Assembly (NCBI GenBank): GCA_950295325.1 | Contig: OX485805.1 | Location: 54,212,758 to 54,276,757, forward strand | DNA length: 64,000 nt | Reading direction: 5' to 3' | Source of the DNA: Polytrichum commune | Lineage: Eukaryota > Streptophyta > Polytrichopsida > Polytrichales > Polytrichaceae | In this document: positions 35,688-46,842 of the stretch, piece by piece | Position numbering within the stretch: position 1 is the stretch's first letter | How the letters are laid out: the number at the start of each line of letters is the position of its first letter | The notes under the pieces: model-generated | Databases searched by the model: none | What the model was told of the DNA's origin: nothing | The model's input: the letters and a program-made list of their open reading frames with translations, nothing else | Position numbers and translations under genes: made by a program

Positions 35688-38600
35688 TCATGTTTCTTCT
35701 TGAGGTAGTAGTTCTGTGGCGTTCTTGACAGCATCTGATGCAATTTGGGAAACCAGAACAAATGCGTTCATTTCCGTAACATTGGGCGGCACGGCACTAG
35801 CTGCAGCCACTACAGGGGTGGGATTAGGAGACACTGAATCCTGCCAATCAAAGTCTAGTTGACTGGGCAAGGCTTCCAGGGTCTTGTCTTGGGTCATCGG
35901 TATGTGGAATACCGGGATGGCTTGCGAGTCACCAGGTGTAGATGCTGAGTCGATTGTAACATGCGTGGAATGTGGCAGGGGCTGGTCGACCTCCGAGGCA
36001 TCTGCATTGCCCAAATTGACCGAGCTTTCACGAAATGACTCCTGCACCTTGTCTCTCCCGAACGTTTCAGGCCCACTGTGCACTGGCGGATGCACTTCTG
36101 AGTGCTCTAAACGCTCTCGCACAATATTCTCCGCAATATTTCGGAGCTCGTACATGTACTCGCTACGCTCTAGCGGGGGCACCATGATATCTGCCAAACC
36201 AAGACAAACACTGGTATAGTCATTGTGTTTTCCTTAGGTGGGGAATTCTGAGGCATAACATTCAAGTAACATAAGAAATAACCAAAACATACCTGGGTTT
36301 GCAAGTACATAACCAATGTCAAGGTCCTCTCGATGTTGTAGCCAACGTTCGTAACATGCGAGGGGGGAAGAAGAGGAAGGGGGCTGATCACGAATCACCC
36401 ATGCATTGAGCCATGTTTGCCTGTCGTGAAAGGCCATGTCTTGGACTGCCCTGAAGCGGGTTACGTTACACCACATGTGCAACTCCGCCCACCAGTTAGT
36501 GGTAAGATTTATCAAATCTTGAGTAGCATCGTCCACTTCTGCCACCCATTGCTCATGCGATTGCACCGGTCTTGCGCCTGCAAACACGAGGAAACCTTCC
36601 TCTTTCAAGTACGTGGTTGCCAGCTGCCACGCATGCGAACCTTCACCATCGACTGCTTGTGCGAGCTTCGACCATTCCGTAACATTGGCAACAGTTGAAC
36701 CATTGGTAGGGTGTGATACCACAGGGGGCAAGATGGTGTGATATTTAAGGAAACAACGGAGAAGGAGGACTGACCAAGGCACAGGATAAACCCTCGTAAC
36801 ATGGGTTTGTTGCAAGACCAGTCCATGCACATCTGAACCTTCAACAATTGAGTGATACAAAGGGTAGGGGGGTCTCAAGTCAAGGCAAAGCGGATTTGCT
36901 ACAAAGGCGGAGTAGAACGGATGCCAACCCCAAGTGGCCTGCAACAAGCGAGGATAATGCTCATCATCCCACACTTTCATTGCCCTGGCAATGGCCTCGG
37001 TGATCTGAGCCTTGCGGTTGTCCTCCCATTCTTTACGTTGTTTCAACACCTCTCGCATGAGGAAAGTGTGTTCGACATACTTCACAAGAGCAGCAACCTC
37101 AGCTGCCACAGCGGCCATGTCATGGACCTTGCTAATAGTGGCGACAACAACCTCTGTGATTTGAGGTCCCACGTCTGGTCTAGCCTGCATGAGCATGAGG
37201 CATCACATGTTACAAAGTCAGGATCGAGTAAGAATGTAAACGTGGGTGGTTAGTACAACAAAATGTGGGTTTTTATGGCACAAAATCACATTGAACCAGG
37301 CAACATGTAATGGTTCTAGTGTAATTCAGGCAGTCACAATACGATACAGAAACTGCCCCTTGTTGGGAATATCCCTATAATAAGTAACACCTTGACGCAG
37401 ATTAACACCAAACGAAATGGAACTCAACTTTATGTGGCTCATCTGTGTTTCAGTGTAGTAGTTCAGTGCACTTCATATGGATGTCCTACATAGAAATAAA
37501 ATGAGAATGAATCTTAAGCAAATTGGTCGCCTAAAGGAGGGACCGAAGTCGGGACCTTGCAATAATGATCAACCATTTCAGGGACAAATTATCGTTGTTC
37601 CTGGAAGCATAACTTTACAGATTCTGAGTGGATTACCAATTGCAGAACATACTTCTGGAGGCTCGTGTAAAATCTCATTCACCTTTTGACCTAGAACTGT
37701 AACCCATTTTCTGAACATGCATAAATATATCAGACGTTGTTTCAAGAAATTTAGCCATATTGTATTTCTGTAACCCATAAATATGACAGACATGAATGCA
37801 AGGGGAGAAGGCGCAGGTTGTACCTGATGCAAAGGAGCGTAGAATCTCCCATAGGCTGCATACAATCTGTCCGTGAAGTGTGGGTCGTTCTGCCACTTCT
37901 CAACCTTGTCTTGAAATGCCTGAAACTCACCGCACTCCAAATCAAATTTTAACAATCCACACGCCATCAAATACCACAAACATGGAGGTTGAATTGGGGG
38001 CCTCAAAGCAGGCTTGGGGATGTCCATTTTAACGGACGCACGCGCGCCAGCTGCAACTTTAACATAGAAAGCCTGTCTATCCTTCCGGAGCCCTGCAGCC
38101 AAATCTTGTGAACATGAGGAACTCTGCATAGGGGAGACCGGCGTAACATGTGGCATAGGAGGGGGACTAGGACTAGGACTAGGACTAGGAGCAGGAGGAG
38201 GCAAAATGGCAATTCTCTGTGGGGAGGGGCTGCGGGATTGGATAGGCATAACATGGATAGGGTGGGGAGGCGGTCGTCGGTGGAGACCATCCGCAGTTGC
38301 CTGACGCGCACGTCCTGGCGGGTGCGGTGAATGCCGTTCACCCTCAACATGCTGCCGATGTGGCATAGGGGCGTGTTTCCTTGGTGAAGACTTGAATTGC
38401 CTGCTGGAATGATACACTCGGTGACCATCGGCCATATGCGCATGCGATCGTTTTTTCGGCCGGGTAGGAGGCGTCTCAGGTTCAATGTCATCATCATCTT
38501 CAATGATCACGAAATCATGTGCCGTGGATGCAGGATGTTGCTTGGGGGGGGCGTTCCGGTTTAAGCTTACCTTGTGGCCGCACATCTCCTGCATGGGCTG

Positions 38601-39264
38601 CTGAAGCAGTCAAATTCTCCACCGTGGGCTCCAAGAATCGTCGCATCTGTACTCTGGCTCCAGGGGGAGGGTAGGTGACGTCCCTTAGTTCGGGATTAAG
38701 GTCAAGCCAGATGGAGTTGTCGTGCAAGCTGCCCCATACAGACCCATCACCATGCTGCAAGGCAAGTTTGAGGTCCTTGCCTTGTTTTGCAGTCTTCAGA
38801 TTCGGGTACACAGGGAGCTCCCACTTGCACCCTGTTGAGTCCACGGGTCCACACGGGCAACCTACCACGCGATGGTCTGTCAAACGCAATTTGTTGGGAA
38901 AGGATGCCCTGCAATACACACATAACCAATCATCTCTGGCTTTCTGGTTATCCCTACATCGATTGCGAGTGCACTCTAGTTTCAATTCGATGTAGACACG
39001 CCTCCTCACACGCTGCTCCACCCAACCAGCCGAATCCCTGTTCACATAATATGTAACCTCGTCTTCTTCGGGCGCTCCTGCATAAGAATTCATTTTCTGC
39101 AAAGAACAATGCAGGTCAATAGCCAGAAACAACGCCATTTCAGGCGCAAGCATGAATGGAGGGAAATGAGTGGGTGATACAGAGGTTGCGTCTGGCAGCG
39201 TGCGAGGTCTCAGGTAGGCGGTGCCCCCCATGGTCTTCACCTCGCCAACGGCCATGGCTACCAA
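35688..39264 (-). CDS. Element-encoded zinc-finger-like protein (unknown family), multi-exon
   Basis: Exons by splice signals: 39264-37824, 37184-36293 and 36190-35688. The donors are CAG|gtacaa and CAG|gtatgt, the acceptors atgcag| and tggcag|. Exons 2 and 3 are in phase. Exon 1 has 1441 bases and needs a one-base shift, which fits an extra C in the C8 run at about 38544-38551; with it the protein is about 945 residues. N-terminal part: CVYC-x-ASFPNKLRLTDHRVVGCPCG, a C2H2-like finger, then a conserved-looking block (YPNLKTAKQGKDLKLALQHG). Middle: acidic IIEDDDDIE, basic RPKKR, a long Pro/Ser region, then a Trp/Tyr-rich globular part. Exon 2 begins with a helical, charged region. I do not recognise the family. 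DNA binding is plausible from the finger. It is convergent with the transposase and seems part of the same element. Confidence 0.65.
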
Positions 39265-41174
39265 GGTGAGCGACAGCGTGCAACGGACACTAAACCCTGA
39301 ATACCATAGACATAGATGTACAATGCCTTGCAGAAAAAGAGGAACCTAAACACCCAAGAAAAAATCGTACCTAAACACAGAAGAAAAACAATTACAACAA
39401 TATACAAAGAAAAGAAGTACCTAAACACACAGAGAAACCCTAAGCAAACACCCTAAATGGCATATGCGCGGCGAAAGAAGTTGAGGATGTCGGACAGAAA
39501 TGGACCCTAAACAAAACTATGCCCTAAATGCATTCCGAACGCGATATGCGATGGCAGAGGAGTAGCTCGGGAAAGGAAACAAGTGCCAGGTGGCACACAA
39601 TATGAGGCTTGTGGGTAGAAGTGTTGGATGCTGCGAACAAAGAGGATCCGGCAAGAAGTGCCGGATGCCACAGAAGAAGAAGATTCGCCACAGAAGTGCC
39701 CGCTGGCACAGAACGCGAGGAGGGTAGGTGGAAACAAGCGGGGGTTGGTAGAAAGACAGAATGGGTGGGAAAGAAGTGGCGCCTGCTCCCGAAAATGAGG
39801 GGCCCGCACAGAAGTGTATGCTGCTACAGAAGTCGGATGCCGGAAAGAAATTGAGGGAAGTGATATAATGAAGTACAAAATACACCCCTAAAGCCTAAAC
39901 ATGCAACCTAAATGCCATATGCGCAGGAAAAGAAGAAGAGCAGGGAGGAGGAAAATGGAGCATCTATGCATGAAGGAGGGAGGAGAAAAACGCAGGGAAA
40001 ACGTGTGAAGGTCTCACATGTTACAAGATCGCACGCTTCTTGGCCGTTGTAACTACCTTTTTTAGCACCCTCCCAGTCAACGTCCCTCAGATTTGTTGTT
40101 CAATACATACCATGTACTGATTTAGCAGGTAGATTTATCAGGTAGAATTAGTAGGGTTACATACGTTATTGACAAACATCCATTCACATTTGAACTAATA
40201 TGTGGTGTCCTTAGAAACAACACACTACAAAAGACGAATGATCCTTGGAAGACCCTAACATTTCCCTAATGTAACATCCTTTAAAAAATTGATACATAAA
40301 CTACGTCAAAGAAAATAGAATTCTATATTGGTTTAAATACACAATAACTCTGCATTATACAAGTTTGGGTAAATTTCTTTTCACAATGTCCATATGCGTG
40401 TGAGAATGTACCTGGACGAGGTCAATTAGACCTCCGGATTCACTATGGATGACGACCACATGCAGGACAGTTCTTAGGCGAGCAGCAGCTGTAGACAAAC
40501 TTCATTCATGACAACATGTTACAGAAAGTTCAGTAACGGAATCACAGATGTCTCCAAAGTGGATACAACCAAAGATTCAAATGATGAGATCATGCGACTT
40601 GGTTGTTGTAAATATAAATCCCTAATACTATGACAGTGCAAATCGCAACAAAAATGTGGAAGAAGACTGTTGCATGGGGATTCTTCAAAGTGGACCACAA
40701 AAAAAACAAGTATGTCACAGCCTTACCTCCAAGTAGCCATTCAATACATACCATGTAGTTAGATAACAAAGCCACGTGCACATCACTCTGTAGATTAGAA
40801 CAACATCAATGACTTAAACCTATGCGGTGCCACAAAATCAGAGGATTCCGGAGAGAAGTGCCGGGAAGACATAGAAAGAACTAAATTATTCACAGAGAAA
40901 GCCTGAACCTGCACCAAAACGCCAAATGCATGAAAACGCCACAGCAGAAGAGGATGGAGGGGAAAAATGCAGGGAAAACGTGTGAAGGAATGACTTGTTA
41001 CAACAAGAAGCTCCTTGCCCCCTGTAACCACCTTTATATGTAGCTTGCGCTCGTGCTCCCATTGACGTACTGCGCTAAAATGGTAGCTCTCCCTGCTTCT
41101 CCTGGTACTTCAGCCCTAAACACAGACAATGACGACCTCAGTCAATGAAACTTATGCATCAATTAGAAGTTCAT
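39265..41174. other. Upstream region of the minus-strand gene; no gene
   Basis: Holds degenerate repeats with AGAAGTGCCGG, CCTAAACACA..GAAGAAAAA and AAACGTGTGAAGG motifs (for example 40006 and 40978), two of which lead into a GTTACA site. Also GTAACATG octamers at 40017 and 40515. ORFs on either strand are fragmentary. Probably 5' non-coding and subterminal sequence of the element. Confidence 0.5.
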
Positions 41175-41235
41175 GAAAGCAATTATGTGATGTGTAACAT
41201 GACTGCATTATGACAAAACGCAAGGAGCAAGGACA

Positions 41236-41985
41236 TTTGGTACATGGCAATCGTCATGACACGATCTTCCTACTCACACCTTATCACATGATAGGTGCAT
41301 TCTATCACTTCAAGGAAAACACTCAAGTGCGCCCTAAAAGCAAACTATACAACAAATGAGTATGTTACGATCAAGCATAAGTGATGGTTGATTGGAGGTT
41401 TAGGAAAAAAATGTAAAGTGATGTAACTCACCCTTGCTGTAACCACCGTGTTCGAAGCGCTCCACAGTGCGATCTCCCTAAACCCTTCACTCCATCATTG
41501 TTGCAATTGCCACACACTCCTAAACCCTAAATCCGGAGTGTCTATTGAAGGATCAGAAACCAAAGAATCAAGCGGGGTGGCAGAAAGGAGGTTTATTTCA
41601 AAACAGAAGCCGCAAATACATCTGGTACATGGCAATGGTCATGACACGATCTTCCTTCTCACGCTTTGGCACATCATAATTGCAATCTATCAGTTCAAGG
41701 AAGACAGTGTACTGCGGCACAGGTCCGGACTGTACAACAAAAGGGCAGGTTACGATCAAGAAAAACTGATGGTTGATTGGAGGTTTAAGCAAAATTGTGA
41801 AGTGATGTCACTCACCTTCGCTGTAACCACCGTGTTCGAAGCAAACACTCCATAGTGCGATCTCCCTAACTCCTCCACTGCGATCTCCCAAAACCATTCA
41901 GTCCATCATTGATGCAATCGCAGCACGCTCCATTGTGGAAGAAATCCGGAGCGTGTATTGAAGGAGCAGGTTACAAAGAATCAAG
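41236..41985. repeat. ~385-405-bp degenerate tandem repeat inside arm B
   Basis: GGTACATGGCAAT.GTCATGACACGATCTTCC occurs at 41239 and 41623, CTGTAACCACCGTGTTCGAAGC at 41441 and about 41821, and CCGGAG.GT.TATTGAAGGA at 41540 and 41945. Such subterminal tandem units are common in long-TIR MULEs. Confidence 0.75.
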
Positions 41986-42513
41986 TGGGGTGGCTGAATG
42001 GGAGTTTGAAAACACCTATGTCTAGCACAATCCCCGAGGGCGATTGGATTACCACCCATCGATGGATGTGGGTGATGGTCCACATGATACTCCATCCAAG
42101 ACAATGCCATGATGCAAGGCATGGGCTCATGATGGGAGGTCCATTGTGACCTCGGGAGGTGGGATGGAGCCGTCCACTTGAACGGTTGGCCAGCGTGGCA
42201 GGTGCCATGGCTGCTAGCGTGGCGGGGACGGGTACAGGCTGGCGGCATGGACGGGTGGAGGCCGAGCCGGGATGGGACCGGCTACCCTGTGCGGGTGGCC
42301 TCGGTAGCGCAGGTTTCGATGAAGCAGGGTCCCAGCTGACACCCGACTGCAAGGCCTCGATTTCCTCAACTCAGTAAATACCATTGGGTCTGGTAATGTT
42401 AGGGCAGTATTTGCATGCACCAAACTAGATGGAAAACATGCTTTTTCACAATATAGGGATGTTGTCATTACATGAATATCTAGTGGCAGGGTAGATACAG
42501 TAAACAACCACTA

Positions 42514-43300
42514 TGCTTTCCTTATGGGATTGGAACTACAGTACCTGCATGGACAGAAGTGATATGAACTTAGTTAAATGTAATAACTTTCAGTTTTCAA
42601 ATATTGCAAACTGGACTCCAAGTGTCCTGGCCTGGCGACATGGTACCTATGCATGATGTTTATCCAGCTGCGTCAACAACTGTAGCCAGTTAATCGCGTT
42701 TCTTGACATAGAATAGTCTGTGTCAACTGGTTGTGGATGAAGGGAATTAGTTCATACATTGAACTAAGAAGATCATGAGGAAAGTGGCTACGGCAACGAT
42801 TTGAATATGTTAAACATCATGCATTAATTGCATGTGTCATCTTTGTCATCCATATTGACGATTATTGAGGTGAATTCGTTGAAGAGGAGAGCATAATTTT
42901 CAAAGATTCACCTAATAGTTAACAATTAACACATACTGTTGTATGTTTTAGGATTTTTTGGGGGGAGCACAATTTCCCTTCATGCATGGGCATTTTGACA
43001 GTCATTGGGGTAACACATATCAAGGGTGCACTGTAATACTCCTCTTGTTCAACCTAACTGGACCGATCGCCGGAGTAATCCTAATTGAAGCAGACTATTC
43101 TACGTCAAGAAACGCAATTATCTGGTTGCAGTTGTTGACGCAGCTAGATAAACATCATGCATAGGTTGGTGTCGCCAGGCCAGGACACTCGGAGTCCAGT
43201 TTGCAAAATTGAAAACTAAAAGTCCTCTACATGTACCTTAGTTCACATCACTTCTGTGCATGCAAATACTGTAGTTCCAATCCCATAAGGAAAGCATGTG
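42514..43300. mobile_element. Fold-back element next to the lectin gene
   Basis: The two arms of about 230 bp, at 42514-42740 and 43060-43300 (reversed), both start GCTTTCCTTATGGGATTGG. Both contain GCAAACTGGACTCC, GTGTCCTGGCCTGGCGACA and TATGCATGATGTTTAT. The spacer has no convincing gene. An extra 16-bp inverted pair, CAGTATTTGCATGCAC, lies at 42411 and 43257-43272. Arm A retains only about 28 bp of one arm. Confidence 0.75.
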
Positions 43301-43434
43301 TGCATTTGTTGTAGTCCAATAAACAATAATAAGAGGTTCCGACAAATCCAACCCACGTACTCAGCAGTGTTTTTATTAATAAAAAACTCCCTTTATCCAC
43401 AATCAGTTTGATGCTTGCCTCCCTTCCCACAGGC

Positions 43435-43441
43435 TATATAT
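43435..43441 (+). promoter_or_regulatory. TATA box of lectin B
   Basis: TATATAT followed by GCGGCCCC, 138 bases upstream of the ATG. It is the same sequence and position as in lectins A and C. Confidence 0.75.
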
Positions 43442-43578
43442 GCGGCCCCTTCGTCACAGCATTCACTCCTTCCTGCTTCAACCTTCGCTCGTCATCTTCA
43501 GTCCCACAGCAATACATACTCCTTCCATCCTTTGCTCTCCATTCACTTTCCACAAAGTTTCCGTTTCAGTTTGTCACC

Positions 43579-44010
43579 ATGTCTTACGCCATCCACGTGA
43601 GGGTCATCCAAACCAAGCCCACCAATTGGTTCAGCATTGTGGAGAAGACATGCTGGCATTACGGCAACGGAGCATACTGGAGCGAGGTGGATGGCGACCA
43701 CATCCTCCACATGGGCGCTAGTGGCACCTCCGGAATGTTGCGCTTCAGGGGGCCCTCAGGCGGCTTCTTCTTGGTCGCATTGGGCGTCCACAACAACAAG
43801 AGGTGGTGTGATATCGTCCCGGACCAGCAAGCTTCCAACACCGGTGTTGAGATTCACCCCACTTACTACGACGACAAAAACCAAAATAACCAAATGTTGT
43901 GGAAGCAGTTGTCGCATCTGGAGAGGACAAGCACCACGGGTATCAAACTCACAGTTGACTATTACAAGGAGGACGGCAACACCCTCTACGCCACCATCAC
44001 CGTCGAATGA
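43579..44010 (+). CDS. Fungal fruit-body-type lectin, copy B
   Basis: 143 residues, single exon, same family and start as copy A. The protein is identical to copy C and differs from copy A at a handful of residues (Phe in MLRFRG; DDKNQNNQ). Carbohydrate-binding beta-sandwich motifs GASGTSG and GVHNNKRWCDIV are intact, and no signal peptide is present, as is usual for these cytosolic lectins. It lies in the right arm of the giant inverted repeat, transcribed outward, as copy A is in the left arm. The ORF with the upstream in-frame Met at 43408 begins before the TATA box and is not favoured. Confidence 0.9.
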   Translation: MSYAIHVRVIQTKPTNWFSIVEKTCWHYGNGAYWSEVDGDHILHMGASGTSGMLRFRGPSGGFFLVALGVHNNKRWCDIVPDQQASNTGVEIHPTYYDDKNQNNQMLWKQLSHLERTSTTGIKLTVDYYKEDGNTLYATITVE

Positions 44011-44549
44011 ACGTGGCATTTCATGTGACTTGGCGATCGCCCAACAATGCTTTCCGGTCACCACCGACGTCGACGTCGGTGCTTGCATTCGTCGTGCTCT
44101 GGCGTTTGAATCAACTATATGTTTGTGTACACAGTGTGTAGTCCCCGCTTCTCTGGTGTAATACAACAACGCCATGTGGTTGTTGAAGGTATAGTGAAAG
44201 GGAAGCATAGTTTTAGAAGTTTTGAGATGTTCATGGTGGCAGCGACATACAAAAATCGTCAATGAGACAACTCGCTTCGTGATGTAAGAGGATCGTTGAG
44301 ATGTTTCCAGACTCCACTCTCATGAGCAACTCGATACTCAAACTCCTATAATAAATAAATTGTTGTATGTGTTACCTCTATGTCGTGCACATATTTGGTT
44401 GAATGTCGCCTTGAAACATGATACACATGTCTCATCGGAAGGGCAGCTCTTGGAGTTGGTTCTGCTTTTGAAGCTTCACCATGTGGAGGAGATGTGGTTG
44501 CCACTAATAGAAATATGAGAAAGCTTGAAAACCGGTGCCACCTGGAATG

Positions 44550-44588
44550 CACTTACTACACACTTACTACGCACTTACTACACACTGC
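44550..44588. repeat. Short ACTTACTAC minisatellite
   Basis: Three tandem ACTTACTAC(A/G)C units. Nothing else is recognised between the end of the lectin unit (44430) and the next element at about 45296. Confidence 0.8.
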
Positions 44589-45409
44589 AGTTCAATGCTT
44601 CTCATGCATTACCTCCACACGATTTCTATGCAACGCTGCCGATATTGAAATATTTGGTAGTCACCAGGCCCCAAATGTTGCCAGCCAAGAATAGGTCGTC
44701 TTTCTTTTGATTGTCTGCAGTTGAACTTGTAGAATTGTCCGGGTCATTCTCACCATAGCCACATCTAGTGGCAGTTCAAGGCAACCGATGTGCCATACTT
44801 TGCAGAGAAGATTACTGTTTATGGTGCCCTTATGAATGCGGTGTAGCATGGCCATTATAATTCTACAAGTTAGCCATGTGTGAGGGAATGAGCAAGCGGA
44901 AGCATAATGAAAAAACCAGTTAGCCCATCCTTCATGCTGTGATTCCGCCATGGTACCATTCATAGGGCAGAGATGCTCCTCACCTATCTGATTTTCTAGG
45001 ACGTGAAATGTGGCCCATGAGCCTTTTCCGAATTGGTGAAGATACACCAAAGGAACATAACATTATTTAGCCATGTGGGTCCGTTCCATGATCCAAGAAT
45101 ATGTCTTTTGTATTCTATGGGCCCCTCCAATAATTTGTGAATATTTGTTAACTATCCAGACATTTAGGTTGAACTTGGAAATTAAGGTGGAGTTGTACGC
45201 CCGGCACTATGCATAGGAAACATTGGTCATCTCATGAGTACTTGAAAAAGACATAGTTCATCCCATTATTATTTCCTTAAATTATTATTAATGAAAGCAC
45301 TATCATGGGAAAACCGACACTATTCACAGTATTCTTACTGTTCAAACTGGCACTATTCATTATTGGTACCGACATCAGTTTCTTCCTATTTTCTAAGTTA
45401 CTTCCCATG

Positions 45410-46600
45410 AAGGTAAGGTAGTGAAGGCCCATGTCATATGCTAAATATAGAATTGAATGCAACCATGCGGTTGAATAATGTTATGAAAAGTATGGATATA
45501 GTATAATTACAAATGTCCAAACTTGGAGGTGACACGCGCTTTGAATTTGGAATAGAGATGTAATGAACCATATTAATGTATATTATAAATACAAAGAAAT
45601 TTGTTGATCTTTGTATTCTAGACTAGTGTCAAACATTTCTACAAAATCGTATGTATATTCTTCCACATTTACATACAATTTGAATGCACTGTTTGTTGAA
45701 CCTACATGGAAGAAAGATATGGATATTGTATACAACTTCAAGAGTTCAAAATTGGTGATGACCTGCGCTTTGAAATTGGAATAGGGATGTAATGGAAACA
45801 TTAGATGAATCATATTTTTGTATATGCTAAATATAGAAAAATCATTGATTGTGTTCTAGACAGGCGTCAAACACATTTAAAAAATTCATCATGTACTTGA
45901 AGCATTTCCATGGAATATTTTATACATTCTTTCTGCATTTAGATAAATCTACATGCAAAGCAAAGTTGTGCTCAGAGCTCCCACAATAGTACACTTCAAA
46001 CTTAATTGAATGAATCACATGGTTTTTTTTGAATGGGATGAGGTTTGTTGTAAGGTCTAAACACTATACACATATATATCAACAATAACCAAATTTTGTT
46101 GAGGAGGAATTTTGTCACAATTAATGTGAATATGAGATTGAAGAATGTGTCAAATTTTGTGCTCCTGGAAAAGATGATCCAAATCTTCTTTCTCATTCCG
46201 TGAACCGAGTCATGGCACAAAGTCTTTGTCATGTCATTGTTGCTCAGTTGTGACAATTGAGAACATAGTAATGAATAAACTAGTTGAAAATGTTGCAAAC
46301 TCAAGATGTTGATTTCCTTTGTTCCTAAGTAAAGATCATATGTGAACTTCTCTCCATTTGAAATTTTTGACACTAGTCTAGAATACAAAGATCAACGAAT
46401 TTCTTTGTATTCATAATATACACAAATGTGGTTCATTACATCTCTATTCCAAATTGAAAGCGAGGCTCACCTCCAATTTTTGACACTTGTAACTATATTA
46501 TATCTATAATTTTCATAACATTATACAGTTGCATGGTTGCGTCCAATCTTACATTTAGCATTGGACATGGGCCTCCACTATCTTACCTTCTTTGGGAAAT
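45410..46600. mobile_element. Nested inverted-repeat element
   Basis: The arms at 45410-45632 and 46368-46600 (reversed) are about 220 bp. Shared blocks are AAGGTAAG.TAGTG, CCATG.GGTTG..TAATGTTATGAAAA, GGAATAGAGATGTAATGAACCA and GATCTTTGTATTCTAGACTAGTGTCAAA. A partial third copy of the arm motif lies at about 45715-45870. Non-coding interior. Confidence 0.75.
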
Positions 46601-46842
46601 CTCGGGGGGTGCACCTTTCATTAAAACCTAGAATCACGTGCGTTCACTGCATACTCTAAAAACCCCCTATATACAAGTTATTTTTTGTGAAATGAAGTAA
46701 TACACATACAATTGCAACAATAAATATACAAGTGACAATATGTATACACAAAAAAACATCCATTCATATATAGTCATTAACATAAGTATACAAATATACT
46801 TTGAACAATAATCAACCCCTATAATATGTATAACAAAATATC

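Larger units (their letters stand above)
31476..41201. promoter_or_regulatory. Dispersed octamer GTAACATG / CATGTTAC
   Basis: Seventeen copies by eye. Forward GTAACATG at 32199, 34141, 35216, 35663, 35956, 36351, 36796, 38143 and 41194. Reverse at 31476, 32226, 33084, 34544, 35230, 37206, 40017 and 40515. The base before GTAAC is almost always T or C. Sites lie in both transposase introns, in exons, and in spacers. About six copies were noticed in the other 54 kb. The first and last copies sit at matching places at the inner ends of the inverted arms. Probably binding sites for an element-encoded protein; the role is inferred. Confidence 0.6.
41175..44403. repeat. Right arm of the giant inverted repeat (arm B)
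   Basis: Reverse partner of arm A (29027-31495). The 41692-42400 part is nearly identical to 30160-30867 in reverse, and 43260-44340 matches 29070-30140. Arm B additionally contains the fold-back segment at 42412-43300. Its outer half is also duplicated in 49558-51496. Confidence 0.8.
42501..44430 (+). repeat. 1.9-kb duplicated lectin unit (inverted copy at 49558-51496)
   Basis: Contains the fold-back segment, lectin promoter, lectin gene and 3' flank. Where I compared them, the two copies were essentially identical, including non-coding parts. The shared stretch starts at TAAACAACCACTATGC and ends at GATACACATGT. Confidence 0.85.

Noticed and set aside
39507-39885. Two overlapping 120-codon minus-strand ORFs upstream of the zinc-finger-like gene
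   Set aside because: They sit in degenerate GAAGTGCCGG repeats, are open in two frames at once, and show no motif.
29027-44403. A target-site duplication for the giant unit
   Set aside because: I compared the bases outside both arm ends and found no convincing 8-11-bp direct repeat. The ends may be placed wrongly or the flanks altered.
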